Shown here: piece after piece, positions 42,686 through 52,193 of the stretch
How positions within the stretch are numbered: position 1 is the first letter of the stretch
How the letters are laid out: each line of letters begins with the position of its first letter
Assembly (NCBI GenBank): GCA_029240245.1
Contig: JARBTJ010000010.1
Location: forward strand, 19,765 to 83,764
DNA: 64,000 nt
Reading direction: 5' to 3'
Origin: Herbinix sp.
Lineage (GTDB): Bacteria > Bacillota > Clostridia > Lachnospirales > Lachnospiraceae
Program-made: the position numbers and the translations under genes
Notes under the pieces: generated by a model
Databases searched by the model: none
What the model was told of the DNA's origin: nothing
What the model saw: the letters and a program-made list of their open reading frames with translations, nothing else

Positions 42686-43405
42686 TTAGATTTCGAAAAA
42701 CTGGTTTTCCTCGATTTGTGTGCAAAGATTATACAGAGCATATACACTTCGAATCTGTGCTCGATTTATTGCTGCCAAATGTTTTTCAATGCCTGCGACA
42801 ATGGTTTCAATTTTTCCCGTATCAGAAAAGCTTAGTTCTTTCATTTCTTTACGGATTTGTTCCACCGCATATTTCTCGCCACGTGCGCGCATAGCGAATT
42901 TAAGTGCTTGTATCATTAGGATTTCGTCAATATGAGTCGGTGTAAATGTTCTATAATTGTTAGTCGCACATCGGCTTGCAGATATTAGGCTTACCTTATC
43001 CCAATACCTTAGGGTAGACGCAGTAATGCCTGTGAGCTTACTTACAGCATCGATCGTAAGTTCTTTTGGCACAGTAGGTTTCTTCTTCTGCAAAAAACGA
43101 AACCGGATCTGTTCGCAAACGAATCTATCATTTTGAAGAACAGCCTGTGCCTTATTTGCTATCCAAAGTGCCTCATCATGCTTATTCTCCATAACTGGTC
43201 TTAACATTTTTGCTATCTCTGACAGGGTAAATCCATGCATCATTTCCCTTATACAAATAAAATAAGCGATGTGCTCCTCGGTGTAGTTCCGATACCCGTT
43301 TGGTGAACGCAGGACCAGCGGAATGATTCCGAATTCTTCATAATGTCTAAGTGTCGTTGTGCTTACTCTCAATCTTCTCGCAATATCAATGGGCCGCTTC
43401 GTCAT
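42686..43405 (-). CDS. Tandem MerR-domain regulator
   Basis: The 239-residue protein has two MerR-type winged helices: residues about 4-70 (IDIARRLRVSTTTLRHYEEF, NGYRNYTEEHIAYF) and about 115-185 (TIDAVSKLTGITASTLRYWD, NNYRTFTPTHIDEI), joined by a short helical linker and ending in a helical tail. Most MerR proteins have one such domain and dimerise; here both may sit in one chain. It is divergent from the UvrA-like gene, with 221 bases between, and probably controls it. Confidence 0.88.
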   Translation of the reverse strand: MTKRPIDIARRLRVSTTTLRHYEEFGIIPLVLRSPNGYRNYTEEHIAYFICIREMMHGFTLSEIAKMLRPVMENKHDEALWIANKAQAVLQNDRFVCEQIRFRFLQKKKPTVPKELTIDAVSKLTGITASTLRYWDKVSLISASRCATNNYRTFTPTHIDEILMIQALKFAMRARGEKYAVEQIRKEMKELSFSDTGKIETIVAGIEKHLAAINRAQIRSVYALYNLCTQIEENQFFEI

Positions 43406-43428
43406 AATGGATCACTCCTTTTTTTAAC

Positions 43429-43457
43429 ATTATAATACTACTCTAAGGTTTTTTCAA
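43429..43457 (-). promoter_or_regulatory. Promoter of the tandem MerR gene
   Basis: Reverse strand: -35 TTGAAA (43452-43457), 17-bp spacer, -10 TATAAT (43429-43434), about 25 bases before the start codon. Confidence 0.65.
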
Positions 43458-43626
43458 TATAACGGGTATCTAGCCCGGAAAATCCTCGATTATTGCATTA
43501 ATGTTGTATAATTAAAATGAAACCAATAGAAAAGGGTATTCTAATAAGAACCTAGCATATGAAATATACTACCTGTCTCTATTGCCGTATTAGACTATAA
43601 AATGCATAACAAAGAAGGAGGCTTCT

Positions 43627-46074
43627 ATGTCAAATATCATAATCAGTGGTGCCAAAGAAGGTAACCTAAAAAATATTTCATTGGAGATACCGCGAAATAA
43701 ACTGGTGGTTTTTACCGGGCTTTCCGGTTCCGGAAAATCGACATTGCTCATTGATGTTCTATTCAATGAGTGCCAAAGGCAATATCTGGAGGCAATAACG
43801 TTACAAGGAATTCACAAGCCAAATGTAGAACGCATACGAGGGGCATCTCCGGCGATTGCGATTTCTCAAAAGGATGCATACAGTAACCCAAGGTCAACCG
43901 TAGGAACAATGACGGACATCTATACAGACCTTCGAATGGTGTATGAAAAACAGGGGGTGCGAAGGTGTCCGTATTGCGAAAGAATCATCTCAGCCGCGGA
44001 TTGCATAGAGGAAACAGAGAAGGTTAATGAAGATTTTCACGTATATATGTATTGCAGCGAATGCGGCAAGCGGATGGATAAAGTCACACGCACACATTTC
44101 TCTTTTAATACAAGGGAGGGAGCATGTCTAACTTGTGAAGGCTTGGGAAAAATCCATTCTGTCAAAAAAGATAGGGTCGTTGATGAAAGTTTGTCCTTAC
44201 AGGAGGGTGCAGTACGTTTATGGGAGAAACAATACGGAAGTTATCAGATTTCGATATTGTATGCCGCATTTAAGCATTATGGCGTACCCATTCCGGACAA
44301 TACGCCTGTAGAGGAGTTTAGTGATGTGCAGAAAGCTATTCTGTATGACGGCATTGAAAGTGATTTTGTGAAAGATAAATTTCCGAGTCTTAAACCGCCC
44401 AAAACCGTGGCAGCAGGAAAGTTTGAAGGTGTGCTTCCGTTATTATGGAGGAGGTTATCCGAAAAAGACGGAAATGCGAAGCAATTGGAGGAATTCTTCG
44501 ACATCGTGGAATGTCCCGGCTGCAAGGGAGAAAGGCTTTCTGAATTAAGCAGAGGCATAACAGTGAATGGAACACGCCTACCACAGTTATCGCAATTCTC
44601 ATTGGAAAAGCTGTGTCAATGGATAAATGAGTTGTCAGCTTCACTGAACGGACAGCATTTGGAGCTGGTCAAGGCATATCTGCTTGATATAAAGACAAAG
44701 CTCACACGCGTGATCAATGTGGGACTTGGATACCTCACGGTAGACCGGCAAATTGTCACTTTATCAGGGGGAGAATTGCAAAGGATAAGGCTTGCGGCAA
44801 TCCTTGATTCGGATTTGACCGGTGTAATTTATATTTTGGATGAGCCAACGGCCGGACTTCATCCCAAAGATACTGCAGGGCTTTTAACAATACTTCAAAA
44901 ATTACGTGATTTGGGAAACACCGTGCTTGTCATTGAACATGATGAGGATGTTATGGCCGAAGCTGATTATATCGTGGACATTGGCCCCGGCTCCGGAAAA
45001 TATGGTGGTGAGGTTATTGCAACCGGGACACTCGAAGAAATAAAACGTCAGGAAGCCTCGATTACCGGAAGCTATTTATGCAGTCCTCACCCCGGTAAAA
45101 CAACTTTTAGAAAAGCTATAAGTACAGTCCGGATTAAAGATGCGAAGAAGTTCAATCTTAAGAATGTCTGTGTTGATATCCCTATTGGGTGTTTAACTGC
45201 CGTAACCGGGCCTTCCGGTTCCGGAAAATCGACTTTGATTTTTGAGGTGCTAGCTAAAAATGAGAACTATGAGCAATGCAACCATGTATCTGGCCTTGAG
45301 CATTTTGATAAGGTAATTGAAATCGGACAGTCGGCAATTACGAGAATGAAACGCTCTAATGTGGCAACCTATTCCGAGGTTTATTCAGAAATAAGAACCG
45401 TCTATGCCAAAACAGAAGCTGCAAAGCAAGCTGATCTGACGGCAAAGCACTTTTCCTTTAACACACCCGGTGGTAGATGTGAAAATTGTGAAGGGCTGGG
45501 GTATGTTGAAAATAATATGCTGTTTTTTACCAATACCGAAGTGGTCTGTCCTGTTTGTAATGGTAACCAATTCAATGAAAAGGTATTGTTTGTGAAATAC
45601 AGAGGCCTTTCAATAAAGGATGTGCTGAATCTCTCGGTGGAAGATGCTGTTCATTTCTTTGTAGATCAACCCAAAATCATTCGGATATTAAAGCTACTTC
45701 AGGATGTGGGGCTTGGATATCTTGGGCTTGGACAAACGCTTACAACATTATCGGGCGGTGAGGGGCAGCGACTGAAGCTTGCAAAGGAATTGATCGGCAG
45801 TAGTACTGGCAAAAGAAATCTTTACTTAATGGATGAGCCTACAACCGGCCTGCATCCCAAGGATATTGAGCATTTTCTTGTACTGTTAAATCGAATGGTA
45901 GATGCAGGCAATTCAATTGTGGTGGTAGAACATAATCAGCAGTTGATCCGAAATAGTGATTGGATCATCGACCTTGGTCCGGAAGGTGGTGAAAAAGGAG
46001 GAGAGGTTATCTTTGAAGGGACACCAAAGGCAATGATGGAAATAAGTAATAGTGTGACGGCAAAATATCTGTAA
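43627..46074 (+). CDS. UvrA-like ABC ATPase, drug-resistance type
   Basis: The 815-residue protein has two UvrA-type ATPase halves. Each has a Walker A ([13 protein letters not shown], about residue 32; [13 protein letters not shown], about 530), a signature ([24 protein letters not shown]), a Walker B ([20 protein letters not shown]) and zinc-type cysteine pairs ([26 protein letters not shown]). It is about 125 residues shorter than housekeeping UvrA, like the UvrA2/DrrC group linked to resistance against DNA-binding drugs. The tandem MerR gene next to it supports inducible protection. Confidence 0.88.
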   Translation: MSNIIISGAKEGNLKNISLEIPRNKLVVFTGLSGSGKSTLLIDVLFNECQRQYLEAITLQGIHKPNVERIRGASPAIAISQKDAYSNPRSTVGTMTDIYTDLRMVYEKQGVRRCPYCERIISAADCIEETEKVNEDFHVYMYCSECGKRMDKVTRTHFSFNTREGACLTCEGLGKIHSVKKDRVVDESLSLQEGAVRLWEKQYGSYQISILYAAFKHYGVPIPDNTPVEEFSDVQKAILYDGIESDFVKDKFPSLKPPKTVAAGKFEGVLPLLWRRLSEKDGNAKQLEEFFDIVECPGCKGERLSELSRGITVNGTRLPQLSQFSLEKLCQWINELSASLNGQHLELVKAYLLDIKTKLTRVINVGLGYLTVDRQIVTLSGGELQRIRLAAILDSDLTGVIYILDEPTAGLHPKDTAGLLTILQKLRDLGNTVLVIEHDEDVMAEADYIVDIGPGSGKYGGEVIATGTLEEIKRQEASITGSYLCSPHPGKTTFRKAISTVRIKDAKKFNLKNVCVDIPIGCLTAVTGPSGSGKSTLIFEVLAKNENYEQCNHVSGLEHFDKVIEIGQSAITRMKRSNVATYSEVYSEIRTVYAKTEAAKQADLTAKHFSFNTPGGRCENCEGLGYVENNMLFFTNTEVVCPVCNGNQFNEKVLFVKYRGLSIKDVLNLSVEDAVHFFVDQPKIIRILKLLQDVGLGYLGLGQTLTTLSGGEGQRLKLAKELIGSSTGKRNLYLMDEPTTGLHPKDIEHFLVLLNRMVDAGNSIVVVEHNQQLIRNSDWIIDLGPEGGEKGGEVIFEGTPKAMMEISNSVTAKYL

Positions 46075-46176
46075 AATAAAAATGAAACTTTGAGAAAATA
46101 TAATAAATGGAACTGTTTTCCTGACTTTTTCGTCCAATAATTAACAAGTAAATATTAATGATGGGAGAGAGTCTTT

Positions 46177-47808
46177 ATGAGAAAATTAATTACCAAATTA
46201 TTATGTATTTGTATGGCAGTAGTAATGGTTACAGCCACTCTTACCGGATGTGAAAAAAGTAAAGAGGACAGTAAAGAAGACAGTAAAGAAGAAATAAGTA
46301 ATATGTCTGCTACTCCAGAGGAAGCAGACGGTACCTATTCATCGGATGATACCTATAATTTGGTTGAGATGGAAAAAAATCAAGTTACAGGGGGAACTAA
46401 TACCGAAGATTACAATACGGAGGAATACAATACTATCGTAGAAAGCAGTTTTAAATCGGCGAAAGATTATCCAATGTCCACGTTTTCAGTTGATGTAGAC
46501 ACTGCTTCTTACAGTAATATCCGAAGAATGATTAACAACGGAGGGGAAGTCGTTCCGGACGCTGTAAGAGTTGAAGAGATGATCAATTATTTTAAGTATG
46601 ATTATTCGAAACCCACAGGAGATACACCATTTTCTGTGAATACGGAATTATCTGAATGTCCATGGAACGAGAATGCAAAACTATTACTAATTGGATTACA
46701 GGCGAAGGATATCGATCTTGTAGACCGACCTAACTCAAATCTGGTCTTCTTACTTGATGTTTCCGGGTCAATGTATTCTGAAGACAAGCTACCACTGATG
46801 CAGAAAGCATTTATTATGTTGACAGAGAATTTGAACGAGAATGATAGGATATCTATAGTAACTTATGCCGGTATGGAGAAGGTGGTTCTGGAAGGGGCTA
46901 GGGGTGACGAAACCATGAAAATTGTCGGTGCCCTGGAGGAGCTGAGTGCGGGAGGGTCCACTGCCGGAGCTGCCGGAATTACAAAAGCATATGAACTTGC
47001 GGAAGAGTATTATATAGAGGGCGGTAATAACCGAGTGATTCTTGCAACAGATGGAGATCTGAATGTTGGCATTACAAGTGAAGGGGATCTTACCAGATTA
47101 ATCGAGAATAAAAGAGAAAACGGCGTATATTTATCTGTTCTTGGATTTGGGACGGGAAATATCAAAGATAATAAAATGGAAACCTTAGCGGATAACGGAA
47201 ATGGTAACTATTCTTACATTGACTCATTCCTAGAAGCAAAGAAAGTTCTGGTAGAGGAGATGGGCGGAACTTTATTTACGGTAGCGAAGGATGTAAAATT
47301 GCAGGTGGAATTTAATCCGGCCTATATTAAGGGATATCGCCTGATTGGATATGAAAACCGGATGTTAAATACGGAGGATTTTAATGATGATACGAAGGAT
47401 GCCGGTGAAATCGGAGCTGGCCACAGAGTTACTGCTTTATATGAACTTATAGAGAGCTCCTCAAAGCAGGAAGTACCGGAAAGTGATTTAAAGTACCAGT
47501 CCGAGGGAACATTGTCAGACAGTAAAGAATGGCTTACGATTAATATTAGATATAAGGAGCCGGATCAGGATATAAGTCAGCTTCTATCAGTAGTAGTTGA
47601 TGAGAGCAATTACACCTCAATTATGCCGGAGAACCTGCTATTTGCAAGTTCCGTTGCTGCATTTGGAATGTTGCTTCGGGATAGTCAGTGGAAGGGAACT
47701 GCATCCTATCAAATGATATTAGATAATCTGAGTAATCAGGATTTATTGGAAGACGTATATAAAGATGAATTTATTTCTATTGTAAAAAAGATGAACCGAA
47801 TTGGCTAA
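46177..47808 (+). CDS. vWA-domain lipoprotein, YfbK type
   Basis: The 543-residue protein starts with a lipoprotein signal (VVMVTATLTGCEKS), followed by a charged linker, a conserved region (about 90-185: STFSVDVDTASYSNIRRMI, VRVEEMINYFKYDY) and a von Willebrand A domain (about 185-360) with a complete MIDAS motif DVSGSMYSEDKL. The C-terminal part (about 380-540) corresponds to DUF3520. Such proteins sit on the outer face of the membrane and bind metal-dependent partners; the process is unknown. ATG follows GGGAGAGAG. Confidence 0.88.
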   Translation: MRKLITKLLCICMAVVMVTATLTGCEKSKEDSKEDSKEEISNMSATPEEADGTYSSDDTYNLVEMEKNQVTGGTNTEDYNTEEYNTIVESSFKSAKDYPMSTFSVDVDTASYSNIRRMINNGGEVVPDAVRVEEMINYFKYDYSKPTGDTPFSVNTELSECPWNENAKLLLIGLQAKDIDLVDRPNSNLVFLLDVSGSMYSEDKLPLMQKAFIMLTENLNENDRISIVTYAGMEKVVLEGARGDETMKIVGALEELSAGGSTAGAAGITKAYELAEEYYIEGGNNRVILATDGDLNVGITSEGDLTRLIENKRENGVYLSVLGFGTGNIKDNKMETLADNGNGNYSYIDSFLEAKKVLVEEMGGTLFTVAKDVKLQVEFNPAYIKGYRLIGYENRMLNTEDFNDDTKDAGEIGAGHRVTALYELIESSSKQEVPESDLKYQSEGTLSDSKEWLTINIRYKEPDQDISQLLSVVVDESNYTSIMPENLLFASSVAAFGMLLRDSQWKGTASYQMILDNLSNQDLLEDVYKDEFISIVKKMNRIG

Positions 47809-47858
47809 AAATAACTACATGATTTAGGTGTGTCAGAAGGTATGATGGATGGTCATAT

Positions 47859-48134
47859 TTACCTAATATATGATAGAAGAGCACGGTAAACCTTGTCCCT
47901 AATATCATGGGCAAGGTTTACCGTGAATTTATTAAGGTCTACCGGAGGAGTTGCTATAGCTTTGTTAATTGCATAAATACCATCCATAATCAGCATGACG
48001 ATATCCATAATGATAAGATCAGGTTTTAATTCCATATACTTTTCAACAGCTTCTAAGCCGGTCGTGGCTTCTCCGATAATCTCATAATTGTGCTTCTCGA
48101 GCATATTTCGTATAAGAAAACGCGAATTCCTCAA
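47859..48134 (-). pseudogene. Remnant of a CheY-like response regulator
   Basis: The frame reads SRFLIRNMLEKHNYEIIGEA, LEAVEKYMELKPDLIIMDI and then MDGIYAINKAI, the alpha1 to beta3 part of a receiver domain including the phospho-acceptor Asp in IIMDI. The N-terminal beta strand with the acidic pair is missing, and after about residue 60 the frame runs into a 14-bp perfect palindrome CACGGTAAACCTTG / CAAGGTTTACCGTG (47882-47925) that is not receiver sequence. It is truncated at both ends and overlaps the broken merR gene. Confidence 0.7.
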
Positions 48135-48616
48135 TTCTCTTATTTAAGATATCAATGATAAGGCAATTGCGAAACTCAAAATCTGTATTAATTGCGCACA
48201 TAACATATACTACTCCGGAGCGGAAGTTAAGCCCGTAGGAAGCGTTGGAGCGGAGGAATAGTATGTGTTGTGTGTGCAATAGCAAAAACTATATTGTTTC
48301 GCAAACACCTAAAGAGATCAATGATACGATGGATGCTCGCAACCTCAAGCTTCAATTCCTCGAGGCGCTGACAGAAAGCACTTTTCAATACCTCGGGGTT
48401 CTTGCACCTACTTAGGTCTTTGATCTCCTGAAGTGTAAAGCCATATTGCTTCAGTTCCATGATAAGTAGAATGAATTTTACCTGCTCACCGGAATAATAC
48501 CGGTACTTACTTGTGGGGTCTATCCGCGAGGGAGCTAATAAACCGTTTTCATCGTAATATCGAAGCGTATCCGTTGATAAGTTTACTATTTTTGATATTT
48601 CTCCAATTGTGTACAT
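48082..48616 (-). pseudogene. merR-family regulator gene interrupted by the 151-bp element
   Basis: From ATG 48616 the frame encodes a MerR winged helix (MYTIGEISKIVNLSTDTLRY, SKYRYYSGEQVKFIL, LKQYGFTLQEIKDLSRC) and a helical part up to ASIHRIIDL. There the 151-bp repeat (48161-48311) enters and shifts the frame. Removing the element and one 15-bp direct repeat restores IIDILNKRIEEFAF and a stop at 48082-48084, about 120 residues in all. The last part overlaps the CheY-like remnant, so the original C-terminus is uncertain. A fragment of about 100 residues with the DNA-binding domain could still be made. Confidence 0.85.
48161..48311 (+). repeat. 151-bp mobile non-coding repeat, copy 2, inserted in merR
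   Basis: Same length and orientation as the copy at 14972-15122, with only about a dozen differences, mostly at the left end. The right terminal repeat is GTTTCGCAAACACCT. Flanking direct repeats are AAGATATCAATGATA (48146-48160) and AAGAGATCAATGATA (48312-48326), one mismatch in 15. The apex carries GCGGAAGTTAAGCCCGTAGG. The insertion splits a merR reading frame, which demonstrates movement. Confidence 0.92.
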
Positions 48617-48696
48617 AATAGTTTCCGCCTATGTGTTATTTTTAATGTTTTGGATTGGGGACGGTTATTCTTTAACAAGGAACATGTTCTGGTATT

Positions 48697-48727
48697 ATTC
48701 TAAACCTTGGGATAACTCCAAAGTCAA
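48697..48727 (-). promoter_or_regulatory. MerR-type promoter with 19-bp spacer and dyad operator
   Basis: Reverse strand: -35 TTGACT (48722-48727), 19-bp spacer, -10 TAGAAT (48697-48702). The spacer carries the dyad CTTTGGAG...CCCAAGG characteristic of promoters twisted into activity by MerR proteins. It reads into the interrupted merR gene, so this was an autoregulated regulator. Confidence 0.75.
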
Positions 48728-48958
48728 GTGTTTTTTGAGAGATGATATTAGAATTGGCGTAGATAATTATATTAACCGGATAATCTTCTTATGAACGACT
48801 ACTATAGATGTGAAATGAATGGCACATTTCTTCATCGGATAATCGGAAAAGCGTGATTCCGAAAAGATGAAATCACGAAGGAAAACTTAAAGATACTTGC
48901 CAGTGGTATCAAGCTATTTCATTCAGTCTTCTCATTGTATGGTTAATACACTTACATA

Positions 48959-49005
48959 AAAATAGAGGTCTTTGTCACCTAATCGGTGCCACAGACCTCT
49001 ATTTT
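48959..49005. terminator. Strong bidirectional terminator hairpin
   Basis: A 13-bp perfect outer stem AAAATAGAGGTCT / AGACCTCTATTTT with an inner CACC/GGTG stem. It stands where the terminator of a tRNA gene would be, relative to the fragment at 49011. Confidence 0.85.
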
Positions 49006-49010
49006 CATGT

Positions 49011-49034
49011 AAGCGGATAACAGGATTTGAATAC
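49011..49034 (-). pseudogene. tRNA 3'-end-like fragment (decayed tRNA or attachment scar)
   Basis: AAGCGGATAAC is identical to the 3' acceptor end of the tRNA-Gly at 60699-60769, and the next bases (AGGATTTGAA) fit a T-arm with changes. The remainder of a tRNA cannot be traced. A terminator follows on the reverse strand, as for the real gene. Confidence 0.45.
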
Positions 49035-49474
49035 ATGAGAAAACCCGGAAGCCTTATTTTATACTTGGCAGATGGCAAGGACATATTAGCCAGATGACCG
49101 TATGCTACTGGGAATGAATTAATTTTATTGAATATTGTCGCCGTTTGGTAACCATAACAGTTATTTTTTATTAATTGAAAACTGATTTAATATAGTAAAT
49201 TGATATGAATTTTGTTGATATATCTACTAATTGTTAATACGTAAGTATTTTATTTTGTCAATATATGTGGTAAAATATGGATTGAAACATTTTGCTCGTA
49301 CAAGAAACCGTATTGCGGATAATAGCAATAATCCTGCTAATAAAAGTCAAGATAAATCTGTTAGAAAAAGATATTAATATCAAACAAATATGAAATTATA
49401 GTGACACTAAAAAATCGCTATAGTTATAAAATACGAAGTAGAAAACTTATATTAATGGAGGATGGTAGATTAAT

Positions 49475-50443
49475 ATGATTAATACTCAACAAATAATTGA
49501 ATACCTATCAGAACATGTTACTGATCCTGTACCTAATTTTATTATGCAAAAAGAAATATATAAAGAGCCGGCTGAAAGCCCAGGCTACAAAAATGCATAC
49601 AATCAAATTGATCAATCAAAATGGTATCGTGAGCTTGCTGACGAACAATGGGAAGACGGCTCGTGGGGCAGATTCCATACCCAGGATTCAAAAGCGGCAA
49701 ATAAGCAAAAATTTGTTACAACTGAAACTGCACTCAGAAGAGCACTTGAGTTAAGTCTTTCTAAGGACGACCCTATCATTGCAAAGTGCATTAAAAAGAT
49801 GGAACGATATGTGCGTGAAGAAGAAACGTGGACAGATAGGATAGAGATGCACAAGGACAGAGGAAAAAGTCATCTTTATTGTCGTCCTTTTCTCACAGCA
49901 GCTAACATTAGTTTATTTGACCCCGAAAACCTCGTAGTAAAGCCTATGCGCGAAATTTTTGTCAATACACTTAAAATATCTCTATCTAAGGGTTATTTCG
50001 ATGAAGAAGCATGGATTCAGGAGAACAGGTATTATAGGGGACCAGGCTTAGACGGATGGAATGCATATCCGTTAATGATATTACAAAGTGCTGAGTGCAT
50101 GTCAGAAGAATTACAAAGACAGTATTTAGATTATATATGGCATAGAAAAGGCGGTATTTATTATCTAGCGAACTTTCCTGTTGCTGAAAAGAAAAATGTA
50201 GAAGATAACAATTTTTTTTCTTGGCTTTTCCTTCTTGAATCTTTAAGTGGCTTTTCATTGTTTTCAGAATTTATGCATGATGATATTCTTCCACATTTAT
50301 TAAATGAAATCAACCGTATTATATGTGATGATGTCATCCTGGCTCCTGCGGGTAATGTTCGTTATACCGAAAGTTGGCGTGATAAAAGAAATCTAAAGAC
50401 GGACATGATATTACGGATTGCGAGAATTATTGTAAGATGTTAA
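49475..50443 (+). CDS. Hypothetical protein with terpenoid-cyclase-like helical repeats
   Basis: The 322-residue protein is not firmly recognised. Residues about 50-85 (ELADEQWEDGSWGRF, TTETALRRALELSLS) resemble the QW-type helix pairs of terpenoid cyclase and prenyltransferase alpha-toroids, and later helices (GPGLDGWNAYPLMIL, NNFFSWLFLLESL) could continue the barrel. The catalytic DxDD motif of squalene-hopene cyclases is absent. There is no signal peptide. ATG follows GGAGGA. It stands alone between a decayed region and the IS110 element and could have been acquired horizontally. Confidence 0.55.
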   Translation: MINTQQIIEYLSEHVTDPVPNFIMQKEIYKEPAESPGYKNAYNQIDQSKWYRELADEQWEDGSWGRFHTQDSKAANKQKFVTTETALRRALELSLSKDDPIIAKCIKKMERYVREEETWTDRIEMHKDRGKSHLYCRPFLTAANISLFDPENLVVKPMREIFVNTLKISLSKGYFDEEAWIQENRYYRGPGLDGWNAYPLMILQSAECMSEELQRQYLDYIWHRKGGIYYLANFPVAEKKNVEDNNFFSWLFLLESLSGFSLFSEFMHDDILPHLLNEINRIICDDVILAPAGNVRYTESWRDKRNLKTDMILRIARIIVRC

Positions 50444-50599
50444 CCATACCTTCGTATAAATATAATCTAAAAATTGCTTAGTTTTCTATCTTTGTTGTGA
50501 AGTTAAGGAGATATGTCCCTCCTTTTCATTTGTCGTTATTCCAATAAATATATTAAGCGAAAATTATTTAGTAGTGAGATGAATTTTATCATATCAATC

Positions 50600-51976
50600 A
50601 AGCCACCTTAAAAAACACATAAGCTGGCCTAAAGAAACGGTAGAGTAAATATTTTAATTATAAATTTCTTTAACTCTCGCGTAATAAATGTGAAGAAATT
50701 TAGCAGCAATTTTCGCCACTCTTAGTGGTTTACCTTCGCTTTCCTTTTTAAGCATATATAAATATACTGCATTATCTTGACTAGGCTTCGCAATTTTTAA
50801 ATACATCATTATCTCATAGCCTGTTTTCCTCAAGGTTGAAGATCCACGTTTAGAAATGCTACGTTTACCAGCCATAAAGTTACCGGATTGAAATGGAGGA
50901 GCATCTAAACCAGCATAAGCCACCAGTGCACTTGCACTATGAAAACGTCTTACATCACCGATTTCGGCAATGATTCTCGGACCAAGAATTTCACCTACAC
51001 CAGGCATTGCCATAACAATTTTGTATTCTTTTAATGATTTTGCTAAAGTTCTCATTTGAGAAAGTAACAGAGTAAGGGTTGTATCTATCATATGTAAAAC
51101 GTGTACAGCCTCTTGCACCAGAAGTTTTGTCAATGAATTACTGCAGGGCAATGTAGTTATACTGTCTTGTGCAATTGTATATATTATCTTAGCTTTCTCA
51201 ACGGATGATCGGTATCCATTGGTTTTAGCCCAATTATTGTAACTGATAATGAACTGTGATTCTGTCATACAGGATACATTATCAAAATACCAGTATTCCT
51301 TTACAAAGTCGCATAATTTGTCTCGGTCAGGGAAATCTGAACGATTCATAAGTTGGGTTTTAATACCGGGCATTGTACGATCTAATATATTTGTCAGTGT
51401 TTGTTTTGCATGAACTCGCATTGAAAGATAACTGAGATATTGTTTGTTAAGGACTTTTAATCCTTCATATATAGTCGTAGAAGGATTGTAATCAATTAAG
51501 TGAAACCAGTGATTCAGACCATAATTTGCGATTTTAATGCTATCAAGTTTATCGGTTTTACCTTTTCTTATTGATTGATTTGCATATTTGCTCATTACTA
51601 ATGGATTAACTACTGAAACAAAGATTCCTCTTTCTTTTAAATACATAAGTACAGGAATGTGGTATGAACCAGTTGCTTCCATGATTACTCTAAAATCTTC
51701 ATTGACAGAGTTAATTAGTTCTAATAAATGATTAAGACCGCTTTCAGTGTGCTGTATTTCGAAAGGTTTATGCAGCACCTCACCATAAGGTTTTAAAAAG
51801 CAAGCAGTACTTTTGTCTTTAGAAATATCAATACCAATGCTAAGTCTCTCTGGTTTGGCAATTAGAAATAAGAAAGAGATAGAGAATAGATTATCTTACT
51901 TTGAGCAATAGTCTTTGATGTTCAGAAAGTTTATAGTAATCACATCATCGCACACAGATCTAATTTGCAGGGGTGA
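50600..51976 (-). mobile_element. IS110-family insertion element (ends approximate)
   Basis: The unit consists of one reverse-strand IS110-type transposase gene with non-coding flanks. The upper boundary is set near 51976 because a truncated unrelated gene (51977-52150) begins there; the lower boundary is a guess from the transposase stop. IS110 elements lack long terminal inverted repeats, so the ends cannot be read directly. Confidence 0.6.
50654..51778 (-). CDS. IS110-family transposase, without a recognisable start codon
   Basis: The protein has the DEDD domain (MEATGSYHIPV, GKTDKLDSIKIA) and the Transposase_20 domain with AMPGVGEILGPRIIAEIGD and APPFQSGNFMAGKRSIS, where the Ser is the catalytic nucleophile of this family. 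The first listed codon is a GTG in the middle of the fold. In the same frame the homologous N-terminus LSIGIDISKDKSTACF, with the first catalytic Asp, is encoded at about 51794-51844, but no ATG, GTG or TTG precedes it before a stop. The gene is therefore either started from a rare codon or inactive. Confidence 0.8.
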   Translation of the reverse strand: MLHKPFEIQHTESGLNHLLELINSVNEDFRVIMEATGSYHIPVLMYLKERGIFVSVVNPLVMSKYANQSIRKGKTDKLDSIKIANYGLNHWFHLIDYNPSTTIYEGLKVLNKQYLSYLSMRVHAKQTLTNILDRTMPGIKTQLMNRSDFPDRDKLCDFVKEYWYFDNVSCMTESQFIISYNNWAKTNGYRSSVEKAKIIYTIAQDSITTLPCSNSLTKLLVQEAVHVLHMIDTTLTLLLSQMRTLAKSLKEYKIVMAMPGVGEILGPRIIAEIGDVRRFHSASALVAYAGLDAPPFQSGNFMAGKRSISKRGSSTLRKTGYEIMMYLKIAKPSQDNAVYLYMLKKESEGKPLRVAKIAAKFLHIYYARVKEIYN

Positions 51977-52150
51977 TTTGCTTCGCAATTGTTACATACA
52001 GATGGAGATTATTATTTTTTTATTGCAAAAGATTTTACTTGGGGATATCTAACCCACCCATGGCTAAAAAAGGCATATATATTTGGTGAATGTTTAAGAG
52101 AGAACTTTAGAAAGTTTGCTGATAAAGTTGGGTTTATTTACTGTACATAA
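51977..52150 (+). pseudogene. 3' fragment of a gene, probably cut by the IS110 element
   Basis: An open frame of 57 codons without a start reads FASQLLHTDGDYYFFIAKDF, then WGYLTHPWLKKAYIFGE and ends at TAA 52148-52150. The pattern DGDYYFFIAKD...HPW...IFGE resembles the C-terminus of small conserved Firmicutes proteins (possibly DUF2716), but this is uncertain. The abrupt beginning coincides with the presumed IS110 end. Confidence 0.5.
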
Positions 52151-52193
52151 TACATATTAGCAGAAGATTATAGATAATGAATTGAGGATATTA

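Larger units (their letters stand above)
48617..49474. other. Gene-poor 858-bp stretch
   Basis: Apart from the MerR-type promoter, one terminator and a tRNA-like fragment (listed separately) no gene is visible. The last ~400 bases before the next gene are very AT-rich and hold no recognised element. Confidence 0.6.

Noticed and set aside
48161..48311. Reading the 151-bp repeats as real 5S rRNA genes
   Set aside because: Only about a dozen bases around CGGAAGTTAAGC match well; length, end helices and loop structure differ from 5S rRNA, and the element is inserted in a protein gene with target duplication.
48609..48794. Small forward gene upstream of the broken merR
   Set aside because: It runs through the MerR promoter and operator on the opposite strand, has no ribosome binding site and no recognisable product.
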